In this document: positions 1-8,033 of the stretch, piece after piece | Position numbering within the stretch: position 1 is the first letter of the stretch | Layout: each line of letters begins with the position of its first letter | Source: JBBSTY01 sp038235385 | Lineage (GTDB): Bacteria; Actinomycetota; Acidimicrobiia; Acidimicrobiales; Acidimicrobilacustridaceae | NCBI GenBank assembly: GCA_038235385.1 | Contig: JBBSTY010000002.1 | Span: 9,218-73,217 of the forward strand | DNA: 64,000 nt | Direction: 5' to 3' | The notes under the pieces: model-generated | Seen by the model: the letters and a program-made list of their open reading frames with translations, nothing else | Database searches by the model: none | Told to the model about the DNA's origin: nothing | Position numbers and translations under genes: made by a program

Positions 1-1317
1 GCGGGCAGCGCCAAGGTCGTGCTCATCGGCGACCCGTGCCAGCTCCCCGAGATCGAAGCCGGCGGCGCGTTCGTCGGGCTCACCCGTCGCCTCGGTGCCG
101 TTGAGCTCACCGACAACCGCCGCCAACACGAAGCCTGGGAGCGGGCCGCCCTCGGTCAGCTCCGCAACGGCGACTCGGACCGTGGCATCGAGGCGTTCCT
201 CGACCACGACCGGATCCACCTCGCCGACCAACCCCGCGACCTCCACCGCCAACTCGTCGACGACTGGTGGACCGCCTTCGACAATCGGGAGCACGTGCTC
301 ATGTGCGCCGCGACCCGCCGCCAGGTCGACGAGCTCAACCACCTCGCACGCCTCCGCATGGCCGACGCCGAGATGCTCCTTGGCAACGGCCACTGGATCG
401 GCGACCGCCACTACGCCATAGGCGACACGGTCCTCGCCCTGCGCAACGACTACTCCGTCGGCCTCCTCAACGGGGACGACGGCTGCGTCACGGGCATCGA
501 CCGCGAGCGACAGGAGCTCACCGTCGTCAACGAGCTCGGGCCCATGCGTATCCCGTTCGCCTACGCCGAACAATGGCTGACCCACGGGTACGCCACCACC
601 ATCCACAAGGCCCAGGGCGCCACCGTCGACCGCACCTTCGTCCTCGCCGACGACACCGTCAGCCGCCCCCACCTCTACACCGCCCTCTCCCGAGGCCGGG
701 TCAGCAACGACCTCTACGCCACCGTGTCCGACTGGCGAGACGAGATCCGCCACGCCCCCGAACACGAGACCGACCCACTCGACGGCGTCCGCAACGCGGC
801 GAGACGAGACGCCTCACAAGAGCTGGCCGTCGAGTCCGACGCCAGCCTGATCCCCACGGACGTACTTCGGGCGGAACACACCCACCTGCTGAACGTCCTC
901 GCCGGCGGCCCCCAGGACCGGACCTACGACCTGAAACAGATCACCGCTGAGATCCACGGCCTTCGTCGCTCGATCGCCGACGCGACCTCCCGCCGCGACG
1001 ACGCGGCGGCGCAGCTCGAGGACATGGGTCCAGTCGGTCGCCGCATCCACCGCAAGGATCGGACACGGCTCGAGGATCAGATCGTTCGGACTGACTCCTT
1101 CATCGACGCCACGACAGCGAGGATCGCTGAGCGGTCGGCCGTGGCGACCACGTACAGCACCGAACTGAACCGACGTCGAGCCTGGGAGGCTCAGCATGAG
1201 CCCACCCGGGCACGCCTCAGCGCACTCGAGCAGCTGACGCGAGATCAGGCCGTCGTGAACTCCGATCGAACTGCGGCGGCCGAACGTCACGTCGAGGTAT
1301 TCGGAATTGGCGACTAG
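1..1317 (+). CDS. Conjugative relaxase/helicase, TraA/TrwC (MobF)-type, C-terminal part (5' truncated by window edge)
   Basis: The reading frame is open from base 1, so the gene begins upstream of the window. The visible part opens with a superfamily 1 helicase motif (VVLIGDPCQLPE, the GDxxQL box). It continues with a UvrD/RecD-like 2A domain, including TTIHKAQGATVD and YTALSRGR near residues 195-230, which are motifs V and VI of RecD-type helicases. A charged, helical tail follows (residues 280-432). In MobF relaxases this helicase follows an N-terminal nicking domain and unwinds the plasmid or element for transfer; that domain is not visible here. A free-standing RecD-like helicase is the alternative. 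The final stop at 1315-1317 is clear. Confidence 0.75.
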   Translation, partial: AGSAKVVLIGDPCQLPEIEAGGAFVGLTRRLGAVELTDNRRQHEAWERAALGQLRNGDSDRGIEAFLDHDRIHLADQPRDLHRQLVDDWWTAFDNREHVLMCAATRRQVDELNHLARLRMADAEMLLGNGHWIGDRHYAIGDTVLALRNDYSVGLLNGDDGCVTGIDRERQELTVVNELGPMRIPFAYAEQWLTHGYATTIHKAQGATVDRTFVLADDTVSRPHLYTALSRGRVSNDLYATVSDWRDEIRHAPEHETDPLDGVRNAARRDASQELAVESDASLIPTDVLRAEHTHLLNVLAGGPQDRTYDLKQITAEIHGLRRSIADATSRRDDAAAQLEDMGPVGRRIHRKDRTRLEDQIVRTDSFIDATTARIAERSAVATTYSTELNRRRAWEAQHEPTRARLSALEQLTRDQAVVNSDRTAAAERHVEVFGIGD

Positions 1318-1550
1318 GAACAGCACCGACCAGTCACCGAAACAGGACGACCCTGGCGTCGGCGCCTCGGCCTACCGTCGCCGCCTCGCAAGACTCCTCC
1401 TGCGCCAAATTCTTAGCGACGACACCGGGGCCGCGCATCCCCACTCCGCACGACCGACTTGCGGGGGCGGTCACGAAGAGGGTCCTGCTGCAATCAACCA
1501 CTGCCGCCCTCGCCAGCACGTCTCGTCCGGAGTCCCTAGGCTCACGTGCT

Positions 1551-4154
1551 GTGGGTACCGATAAGAACACGAACAGTGCCGACCTGAGCGATGAACTGCG
1601 AGCCATGCTCAGTGGGGCGTCACTCATCGATGGGCCGCTTCACATCGATGGTGAGGACTTTCAACTCACTCACCTTCTTGCGTCGGGCAAGAAAGGCGTC
1701 GTCTGGAAGGGAGTCGACCGCCTTGGCCGCGTGCGGGCGATCAAGCTGGCAACCCCCGTCGATTACAAGGATCGACCCCCCCTCCAAGAGATCGCTCTCG
1801 CTGCAAAGCTTGATGTCTACGAATGCTTCGCGCGTCTGGAAAGGGGAGCGCGCATTCCACTGCCCGGCTTGGACGGGTCCCCCGTCGTTGCGGCGCTCGT
1901 CTCGGAGTGGATCGATGGACCGACGCTAGAGCACCTTCTAACTCAGGACCCGGAGGAGATCAACCCCGCCTTCATTCGCTCCTACGTTAGCGGTGTTACC
2001 GATGCCCTCATGGCGCTAGACGCAGAAGGGTTGTGCCACGATGATCTCAACTTCGGAAATGTTATTGCAGCCAACCCGCCTCCAGCCCTAGCGAGAAAGA
2101 ACCCCGACCGGACCTTTAAGGTAATTGACCTTGGCAGCTTGAAGGTCGCAGCAGATCACAACACCGAGAAGAAGGGGGCGGTAGACGACTACAGGTGGAC
2201 TGCGCTCCACCTCACCGCCATGCACAACGTCTGCCGACGCAACGAGGGACTGACGCTTCGTGATGCCCGATTCTTAGATGAACTCACGATCATTATCTCC
2301 CGACTTTTGGAGAGCGACCCGGTCCTTCGCCTTCGGGACCCAGCGATGCTGGCCCAGCAGGTTGAGTCCGCGTGGAGGCGAACGCAAAGCGGACAAGCAA
2401 GGCGGGTGCAGCACCCATTCGACTACATATCCGCTGAACAGATGGCCGACGACGCCGTCCTGCGAAACATTTTCGCCGACTCATTGCCCTGGCTCCAAGA
2501 TGTCAATTCGACGACGCCCCATGTCGTAACGGGGCCGCGTGGATGTGGGAAGTCGACGATGTTCCGCTGGCTAGCTCTGCGAACTCATGTGGAACTGGGC
2601 CACAGAGAGCCGAATCGAAAGGAACCACAACCGGAGATCTCGGGCTTCTACCTTCCCTGTGCAGTAGAGCTCCAAAACCGGGTCGGGTGGATTCGAAAGG
2701 ACCACCTCACGGATTCTATGCGGGCCGAACTCATCCACTACTTTACGCTGCTCCTCATGCGCGAGGTCCTTCGGACCCTTGCTGCCATCGACGAGTACAG
2801 CGCCCCCGAGGACCCGAACGGCTACGCACATCTCTTCGACCTGAACGATTCAACTTCTCTGCAACTCTTCAACTATGTGTGCGATGCCGTACTTCACGAC
2901 AAACCCCCCCTCTATTCGGGCGTAAGCCGCATGCGACAGCTATCAACGGCCGTGCAGGCGGCCGTCATGGCTTCCTACCGCAGAATCCGCGACCGCAACG
3001 AGAGCCCGATCTCCAATCTCCTCGACGAATCAAGCCTCGGCGACTTTACAACCTATCTGGTCAAACTGTTTCCCTACTTCAACGACCGCCATATCGTATT
3101 TCTTGTCGATGACTTCACAGTTCATCGGGTGCCAGTAGACGTCCAAAAGGTCTTGAACACCATTATCTGGCAGAGGCACCCCGCCCATACCTTCAAGCTC
3201 TCGGGCGAGAAGAACGGCGTTGTGCTTGATTCGGACCGTGGCTTGACTGCGGAGATTGCGAGAGAGCTCAAGGAGCTCGACTGCGGTGCAATGATGCTCG
3301 AAACGTCCGACGCACAGTTGGAGGCGTTCGCCATCGAGCTTCTTGACAACCGTCTTGCGGCTTGTGAGTACACCGGGAGGGCGATGGACTTGCTCGGTGA
3401 TTCTGACCTCGGCCTCAATCTAGATGGAACACGAACCTCCCTGGCAGAAGCACTCCGATCACAAGCGCTGTCGAAGGGCGCAAAGAACCCCGTCTACTTC
3501 GGAATTCCGACGATCGCCAAGCTGTGCTCGGGAGACGTAGCTGCGCTCTTGCTCGTCTTTGAGAGAATTCTTCGCAAGGGTGGAGTGACACCAGGTACGA
3601 CGTCCGCAGTCTCGCGGAAGACACAACAGACCGCTATTCGAGACGTGTCAAGAGAACTTGTAAGCCAGCTCCGAACGTACTATCCCACCGGTCCACGCAT
3701 GCATCGATTTGCCACTGAGTTCGGGAGATACATTTCGCATACACTCCGCACCGCACCCCTACAGTCGACTGGCCCTCAGACCCGTCGCGTTCCCGTAGAG
3801 AGTCCACGAATCGAAGTCGATGGCCAGGCGGCCGCACTTGAGACCGTCGAAGCAGACGAAGACCTTCGGGAGCTGTATGACGATCTCCTTCGGCGAGCTG
3901 TCTTGATTGACATGGACGCTGGCAATGCCCGACACGGATACGACACATCGCTGCGTTTGCACTTTAGGCGGGTGTTTCTTCCGATGTTCAATGCGCCACT
4001 TGGTAAGAATCGACCGATCGCGATTAAGCCGGATGAATTTGAATATCTCCTGCGATCGCCGAAGCAGGGTTTCGAACTACTGTCTTCCAAAGCCGGCCGG
4101 AAGCGATCTCGTTCAAACGAGGTCGAGGAGCTTACACTTGATGGGATAGATTGA
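1551..4154 (+). CDS. Protein kinase-like domain fused to ORC/CDC6-like P-loop ATPase (candidate conflict-system regulator)
   Basis: 867 residues. Residues ~35-280 look like a protein kinase: a G-rich loop (SGKKGVVWKG), RAIK with Lys65, catalytic HDDLNFGN (Asp165, Asn170) and IDLGS (Asp193) in place of DFG. So ATP- and metal-binding residues are present, although HRD reads HDD and DFG reads DLG. Residues ~285-867 form a second module with Walker A GPRGCGKST (328-336) and Walker B HIVFLVDD (514-521), resembling the ORC/CDC6-type AAA ATPases found in bacterial defence islands. GTG start; a TAGGCT box lies 8 bases upstream and no strong ribosome binding site is visible. The stop directly abuts the next ATG, so the two genes are co-expressed. 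Function is inferred: kinase signalling coupled to an NTPase switch. There is no transmembrane segment or PASTA repeat, unlike housekeeping PknB. Confidence 0.75.
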   Translation: MGTDKNTNSADLSDELRAMLSGASLIDGPLHIDGEDFQLTHLLASGKKGVVWKGVDRLGRVRAIKLATPVDYKDRPPLQEIALAAKLDVYECFARLERGARIPLPGLDGSPVVAALVSEWIDGPTLEHLLTQDPEEINPAFIRSYVSGVTDALMALDAEGLCHDDLNFGNVIAANPPPALARKNPDRTFKVIDLGSLKVAADHNTEKKGAVDDYRWTALHLTAMHNVCRRNEGLTLRDARFLDELTIIISRLLESDPVLRLRDPAMLAQQVESAWRRTQSGQARRVQHPFDYISAEQMADDAVLRNIFADSLPWLQDVNSTTPHVVTGPRGCGKSTMFRWLALRTHVELGHREPNRKEPQPEISGFYLPCAVELQNRVGWIRKDHLTDSMRAELIHYFTLLLMREVLRTLAAIDEYSAPEDPNGYAHLFDLNDSTSLQLFNYVCDAVLHDKPPLYSGVSRMRQLSTAVQAAVMASYRRIRDRNESPISNLLDESSLGDFTTYLVKLFPYFNDRHIVFLVDDFTVHRVPVDVQKVLNTIIWQRHPAHTFKLSGEKNGVVLDSDRGLTAEIARELKELDCGAMMLETSDAQLEAFAIELLDNRLAACEYTGRAMDLLGDSDLGLNLDGTRTSLAEALRSQALSKGAKNPVYFGIPTIAKLCSGDVAALLLVFERILRKGGVTPGTTSAVSRKTQQTAIRDVSRELVSQLRTYYPTGPRMHRFATEFGRYISHTLRTAPLQSTGPQTRRVPVESPRIEVDGQAAALETVEADEDLRELYDDLLRRAVLIDMDAGNARHGYDTSLRLHFRRVFLPMFNAPLGKNRPIAIKPDEFEYLLRSPKQGFELLSSKAGRKRSRSNEVEELTLDGID

Positions 4155-5258
4155 ATGCGTTACCAGCTGCGAAAGATCGACCTAGAGTCCGCGGCGCTTG
4201 GTCTGCCCACGCTGAAGCCTCTCAGTATTCGAGGCGCCCACTACGATGTCGGCATATTTCCTTTGGGTTTCGAGGATCGATGCCTAGCGCTGGCCGATCG
4301 TTGCGTCAAGGACAACGTCACCATCGATCGAAAGGTGGTGGTCATATATCCTGGCAACGCTAAGGACAACGAGACGAACTGGCCACAGCTCAGTGAGAGT
4401 CTGGGAAAGATCCCGGGTAACGGTGTGGAGCGAGTCTCGGTTCAAGACATGCGTTCGTGGGTGTTGAATGACTCACACCTGGGCGAGTCGGGTTCTCGAG
4501 TGATTGTAGATACGAGCGGTTCGTCTAATAGTTTGACGATGCGACTGGTTTGGGCCTTTCTCGAACGCGACGTGAGTCTGACGCTCGGTTTCGGAGAGGC
4601 AAAGCAGTACTTCCCACTTGAGCCAGCAACGAAGCGACCCACGGCTCGAGGCATGAGTGGCCTAGACGTCAGCGTCGAACATCCGGGCCTGCAGTCCGGA
4701 TACTCTCGCGATAGCGTGATTCTGGTTCCAGGGTTCGACAAGGATAGAGCCCGCAAAGTGCTGAACTGGGTCGACCCGGTCCTGTTGACTTCAGCCTATG
4801 ACCAGGTGACATGGGTCTTGGGCGTTCCACACCTGAAGAAGGATCGATGGCGGGTGGACGAGCTCCGGGCAATCCACGAGCTCGGTGATAACTCACCGTG
4901 GCACAATGTCACGCTCTGCTCCACATTTGACTATTTGGAGAGTTGGCGGACATTGGAAGCGATCTACCAAGATCGCAAGAGTGACGATCGTTTCACATTG
5001 TCGCCAATGGGGTCCAAATTGCAGGCGATTGGAAGTGCTCTATTTTGCCACTCGCGATCTGACGTACGGGTGGTCTTCTCGTTGCCAAAGTCGTACTCAA
5101 CTAAGGCGTACTCATTCGGGATCCGTCGGCTCTGGCAACTCGATTTTGAGAGTACGCAGTCGCTACGAACGACGGTCGAATCGGTCGATTCTCTCGAAGT
5201 CATCGATACAGACTCGGATCAAGTGTTGCTCTCCGGTACCGAGCGAGTCTGGCAGTAG
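4155..5258 (+). CDS. Uncharacterised 367-residue partner of the kinase-ATPase (possible effector)
   Basis: I do not recognise a named family. The ATG follows the TGA of the kinase-ATPase gene with no spacer, so the pair is translationally coupled. The N-terminal half alternates hydrophobic strands and helices like a Rossmann-type sensor or hydrolase domain. Landmarks are IFPLGFEDRCLALADRC (34-50, with a conserved-looking FEDRC), VVVIYPGNAKDNE, and VIVDTSGSSNSLT followed by LTLGFGEAKQYFP. The C-terminal half contains YDQVTWVLGVPHLKKDRWR and a basic strand region. No signal peptide or membrane span is seen. The next gene ends 21 bases away on the other strand. Effector or sensor roles are inference from being paired with a signalling ATPase on a mobile element. 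Confidence 0.7.
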   Translation: MRYQLRKIDLESAALGLPTLKPLSIRGAHYDVGIFPLGFEDRCLALADRCVKDNVTIDRKVVVIYPGNAKDNETNWPQLSESLGKIPGNGVERVSVQDMRSWVLNDSHLGESGSRVIVDTSGSSNSLTMRLVWAFLERDVSLTLGFGEAKQYFPLEPATKRPTARGMSGLDVSVEHPGLQSGYSRDSVILVPGFDKDRARKVLNWVDPVLLTSAYDQVTWVLGVPHLKKDRWRVDELRAIHELGDNSPWHNVTLCSTFDYLESWRTLEAIYQDRKSDDRFTLSPMGSKLQAIGSALFCHSRSDVRVVFSLPKSYSTKAYSFGIRRLWQLDFESTQSLRTTVESVDSLEVIDTDSDQVLLSGTERVWQ

Positions 5259-5279
5259 TCTTTCCTGAGTTCGATACCA

Positions 5280-6443
5280 CTAGGTCCATAGCTTCCACGT
5301 GTCGGGATCGAACTTCTTCCAGTCCAAGTCTCTCTCAGATCGCCCTAGCCCCCATCGCTTGAGCCAGAACGATCCGATCTCGTCTATAGATGATGTGTCC
5401 CAGAGCAAGCGCGAGTGATCGCCGGTGAGCCATTTTTGGGCGTTTCGAGCCAATGGCCCCACGTACACCTGTCTCTGGATCCCGTGAGCGCGCAGAGCGT
5501 CCCCACCCATCCCGAGATCGTTTAATGCGATCTGGATGGCCTCCCTTCGGTTGCGAAACCCCGCGCCGCCCCACTTGGCGTTTCGCGCAGGCTTCCGGCT
5601 CCCAAGTTCAACGGTTGACGCGTACGAAGCCAGCTGGTCGTAAAGACCTCCAGACAAGTGAAAGTCGCCCGTACCCTGTGTGTAGCCGACTGGGAGCCAT
5701 GCGGCTCGGCCGGACGGAGCCTTGAGTCTGTTGTACATAGAAGAGCGGCCCAGTGCGGACATGGTGGTTATAGCTGCGAGCCGTGCGTCCGGATCGCGTC
5801 CGGAGATCTCCGAGGTCCGATGTCGGTACTTCTTCTCAAAGGCGATTCGAACTTCCGTACTAGTGGCACACAGCGCCACTAGCTTGCCACCGAGTATGTG
5901 CTGATATGGCGGAACTGCACCGAGACAGAACGCGTCAAGAACGTTGACGAGCTTCTCCTTCCGGCGAGCTGCATCCCAACCAATCCAGGAATCGCGTGCC
6001 TTCATCGCAATTACTGGATCACTCAATCCAATTACCCCGATGAGCGCATCATCGTGCGCCTCATCGACAACAAGGAAGCGGAGTCTCCGCCCGTACCCTG
6101 AACTCACTGGTACGGACCAATGCAAACTTGCCCATCGCCATAAGGCCCCTTCTTCTGACCGCCAGTCGTCGACGAGGAGAAGCTTCGGCCTGATGGAGAT
6201 CGGGTCGAGTTGATCCCCAGGCAGCAGGTGCCCGACAAGGCGGGCCTCACGTCGGTGGAGAGCCGGCTCGGCCCGTTTGCGGGCATCACTCACAGACTCA
6301 CTGTGGGCGGCGCGAATCGACTCCTTGTCCCTGGGTCCTACGAACTCCAGGCGCCCAGACCGGATCACGAATCCGCGGTCGAGAAGATGAGCCTTCACCT
6401 TCCGACGGAGGTCCGCCTTCTCCTGCGCCGACACATTTCTCAC
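5280..6443 (-). CDS. druA: Druantia DruA-like protein (DUF4338)
   Basis: 387 residues from the GTG at 6443. The DUF4338 signature is clear: GRRLRFLV (118-125), IGVIGLSDP (135-143), RDSWIGWD (150-157), GAVPPYQHILGGKLVA (175-190) and SALGRSSMYNRLK further on. DruA belongs to type I Druantia anti-phage systems but also occurs alone; its biochemical activity was not known to me. The DruE helicase and the other Druantia subunits are absent from the visible part of the element. I chose GTG6443 because it overlaps the stop of the upstream 67-codon ORF in a GTGA junction. The frame extends further upstream to a TTG at 6578, but that stretch is arginine-rich and does not look like part of the family. 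It converges on the kinase-ATPase pair with a 21-base gap. Confidence 0.85.
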   Translation of the reverse strand: MRNVSAQEKADLRRKVKAHLLDRGFVIRSGRLEFVGPRDKESIRAAHSESVSDARKRAEPALHRREARLVGHLLPGDQLDPISIRPKLLLVDDWRSEEGALWRWASLHWSVPVSSGYGRRLRFLVVDEAHDDALIGVIGLSDPVIAMKARDSWIGWDAARRKEKLVNVLDAFCLGAVPPYQHILGGKLVALCATSTEVRIAFEKKYRHRTSEISGRDPDARLAAITTMSALGRSSMYNRLKAPSGRAAWLPVGYTQGTGDFHLSGGLYDQLASYASTVELGSRKPARNAKWGGAGFRNRREAIQIALNDLGMGGDALRAHGIQRQVYVGPLARNAQKWLTGDHSRLLWDTSSIDEIGSFWLKRWGLGRSERDLDWKKFDPDTWKLWT

Positions 6444-6643
6444 GATCGTGGTCGATCCGGTCCCGGGGCGGCTGATCGTACTCCCAAGGGGAGAGGGGGC
6501 AGCTCGTTCGACTCGATGTTGACCACTGCGCCGGCGTCTGACGACCGTCGAGCGTTCGAGTCGACACCGATCGGCCAAGGCCCCTCGAAGTCGCTAGGGC
6601 CATTGCTTGACGGCTCAGCCCCGAGAATGACCAACGGACTCAC
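6440..6643 (-). CDS. Small 67-residue protein linking integrase and druA
   Basis: Unrecognised. The evidence that it is real is positional. Its GTG start overlaps the integrase stop in a GTGA junction (6640-6643), and its own stop overlaps the druA start in a second GTGA junction (6440-6443). The product begins MSPLVILGAEPSS, is acidic and proline-rich in the middle and ends with PDRPRS. It has no HTH, so it does not look like a classical excisionase. Chance overlap at both ends is possible but unlikely. It may instead serve mainly to couple druA translation to the integrase. Confidence 0.5.
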   Translation of the reverse strand: MSPLVILGAEPSSNGPSDFEGPWPIGVDSNARRSSDAGAVVNIESNELPPLPLGVRSAAPGPDRPRS

Positions 6644-7797
6644 TTGCCTTCACCGCCCCGCTTGCTGAAGATGGCGGCCGCCACGGTGTTCGCCGCGTCG
6701 GCGTCGAGGCTGGGGGCGACGTGGCTGTAGGTGTCGATGGTGACGGCGATGGTGGCGTGGCCGAGGCGGTCGCTGACGACCTTGGGGTGGACGCCGGCCT
6801 TCAGCGCGAGCGTCGCCCAGGTGTGGCGGAGGTTGTGCGGGCCCCGGAGCATCGGCAGGCCGGCTTCGGCGACCTTCTTCTTGAACACGCGGCTGAAGAC
6901 GTCGGGGTGCACGGGTGAACCGTCCTGCTTGGCGAAGACGAGGTTGCGGCTGGTGTCGTACGCCGGGCCCAGCGCCAACCGCTCCTCGGCTTGGTCCTTG
7001 CGCAGCTGGCGGAGGACGTCGACCGTCACCGGGTCGAGGGAGACGGTGCGGCGGCTGCGGTTGGTCTTGGTGGTGGAGAACACGAGCTTGGCGTCGATGC
7101 ACTGGAGGGTCTGGACGACGGAGAGGCGGCCGTTGTCGAGGTCGAGGTCGGACCAGCGCAGGCCGAACACCTCGCCGCGGCGCATGCCGGTGGTGGCCAG
7201 CACGATGTAGGCCGGGAACAGGCGGTCGTCGCTGACGTGCTCGAGGAACGCTTCGAGCTCCTCGGCCGTCCACGTCACCGACTCGTGGCGAGGGACCGAC
7301 GGCGGGCGGGCGATGCCGGCGACGTTGCGGTTCACCAGGTCGAGGCGTACGGCATCGACCAGGGCGCGGTGCAGGACGATGTGGCAGTTGCGCACGGTCT
7401 TCGGTGCGAGCGGTCCGCCGTAACGGCCGCCGTCCTTGCGGAGCTTGGCGTAGGCGGTCTCGACCTGCAGCGGGGTGAGCGACTGGAGCCGAACCTCGCC
7501 GAGCTGCTCGACCAGGCGGTCGACGGCGATGCGGTAGCCGTACCAGGTGGACTCGCGCACCTGGGCCCGCATCGTTTCGAGCCACTGGCGCAGGTACTCA
7601 CCGACCTTGAGGGTCGAGCGCGAGACGTAGCTGCCCTCATCGACGGAGTTGAGGACCTCGCGCATCCCGGCCTCGGCCGCCTTGCGCGTCGGGAACCCGC
7701 CCTTGGTCCGCTGCCGGCGCTTGCCCGTGACCGGGTCGGTGCCGACGTCGACGACGAACGCCCAACCCGTGCCTCGGCGGTGGACTCGACCACGCAT
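6640..7797 (-). CDS. int: Tyrosine-type site-specific integrase
   Basis: 385 residues. N-terminal arm-binding (AP2-like) region 1-55, with GWAFVVDVGTDPVTGKRRQ. SAM-like core-binding domain ~60-155. Catalytic domain ~170-370 with Arg206/207 (TGMRRGE), Lys244 (TTKTNR), HNLRH (His321, Arg324), LGH (His347) and nucleophile Tyr357 (IDTYSHV). It catalyses integration and excision of the element. The ATG at 7797 is preceded exactly six bases upstream by a TAGTCT box, so the mRNA is probably leaderless. Its promoter region carries direct repeats and an inverted repeat, and the tRNA-Leu target lies about 100 bases away. It is the first gene of an overlapping chain with the 67-codon ORF and druA. Confidence 0.95.
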   Translation of the reverse strand: MRGRVHRRGTGWAFVVDVGTDPVTGKRRQRTKGGFPTRKAAEAGMREVLNSVDEGSYVSRSTLKVGEYLRQWLETMRAQVRESTWYGYRIAVDRLVEQLGEVRLQSLTPLQVETAYAKLRKDGGRYGGPLAPKTVRNCHIVLHRALVDAVRLDLVNRNVAGIARPPSVPRHESVTWTAEELEAFLEHVSDDRLFPAYIVLATTGMRRGEVFGLRWSDLDLDNGRLSVVQTLQCIDAKLVFSTTKTNRSRRTVSLDPVTVDVLRQLRKDQAEERLALGPAYDTSRNLVFAKQDGSPVHPDVFSRVFKKKVAEAGLPMLRGPHNLRHTWATLALKAGVHPKVVSDRLGHATIAVTIDTYSHVAPSLDADAANTVAAAIFSKRGGEGK

Positions 7798-7803
7798 GGG
7801 ATG

Positions 7804-7809
7804 AGACTA
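7804..7809 (-). promoter_or_regulatory. -10 box of a leaderless integrase promoter
   Basis: TAGTCT on the minus strand followed by exactly six bases and the integrase ATG. The spacing predicts that transcription starts on the A of the start codon. No canonical TTGACA is seen at -35, where the direct repeats lie instead. Confidence 0.55.
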
Positions 7810-7820
7810 CACGAAACGCT

Positions 7821-7841
7821 TGTGAGCATTCTGTGAGCATT
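7821..7841. repeat. Two tandem 10-bp direct repeats at the integrase promoter
   Basis: TGTGAGCATT occurs at 7821-7830 and again at 7832-7841, an 11-base period (about one helical turn). They lie around the -35 position of the integrase promoter and between the integrase and the attachment site. That fits either integrase arm-type binding sites or an autoregulatory operator. Confidence 0.65.
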
Positions 7842-7847
7842 TCGGTC

Positions 7848-7873
7848 GAAAGCGAGAGCGTTGCTCTCGTTTC
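7848..7873. repeat. Inverted repeat between integrase and tRNA-Leu
   Basis: CGAGAGC (7853-7859) pairs with GCTCTCG (7863-7869) around a 3-base loop, with GAAA/TTTC flanks extending the symmetry past a single bulged base. It may be an excisionase or repressor site, or a terminator for the tRNA transcript, which runs leftward past it. Confidence 0.5.
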
Positions 7874-7898
7874 CAACATAAAAGAGCAGTTCAGAGCG

Positions 7899-7982
7899 TG
7901 CCCGGGGTGGGATTCGAACCCACATGACCCGAAGATCTGGGGGGTTTAAGCCCCCTGCGTCTGCCAGTTTCGCCACCCGGGC
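7899..7982 (-). tRNA. tRNA-Leu (anticodon UAA)
   Basis: Read on the minus strand, the acceptor stem GCCCGGG pairs with CCCGGGC and is followed by discriminator A. The anticodon stem is GGGGG/CCCCC around loop CTTAAAC, giving anticodon TAA, which decodes UUA and UUG. There is a long variable arm (type II tRNA) with a GATC-TTCG-type stem, and a T arm GTGGG-TTCGAAT-CCCAC. CCA is not encoded. The gene is intact even though the mobile element abuts its 3' end, as expected if the element's attachment site restores the 3' sequence. Confidence 0.95.
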
Positions 7983-8033
7983 GGGGTGTGGTCGGGCGGA
8001 GCTTACGTGGGGCTCGGTCGGCCGCGACGGCCG

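Larger units (their letters stand above)
1..7940. mobile_element. Right end of an integrative conjugative or mobilizable element inserted at tRNA-Leu
   Basis: The segment runs from the window's left edge to the 3' half of a tRNA-Leu gene. Seen: a conjugative relaxase-helicase fragment, a kinase-ATPase gene and its partner, druA, a 67-codon ORF and a tyrosine integrase whose start lies about 100 bases from the tRNA 3' end. Genes at 1551-6443 are visibly less GC-rich, with codons (tta, aat, cta) that are rare in the flanks. Known: tyrosine integrases of such elements commonly recombine into tRNA 3' ends. Inferred: the right boundary lies inside or at the tRNA 3' half (near 7899-7940). The left boundary, with the second copy of the attachment core, is outside the window. 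Confidence 0.75.

Noticed and set aside
5280..6443. A complete Druantia defence system
   Set aside because: Only DruA-like DUF4338 is visible; none of the neighbouring genes has DruE helicase or other Druantia subunit features.
6444..6578. N-terminal extension of DruA to the TTG at 6578
   Set aside because: The extra residues are arginine-rich, overlap the 67-codon ORF, and the GTG at 6443 is supported by the GTGA junction and typical family length.
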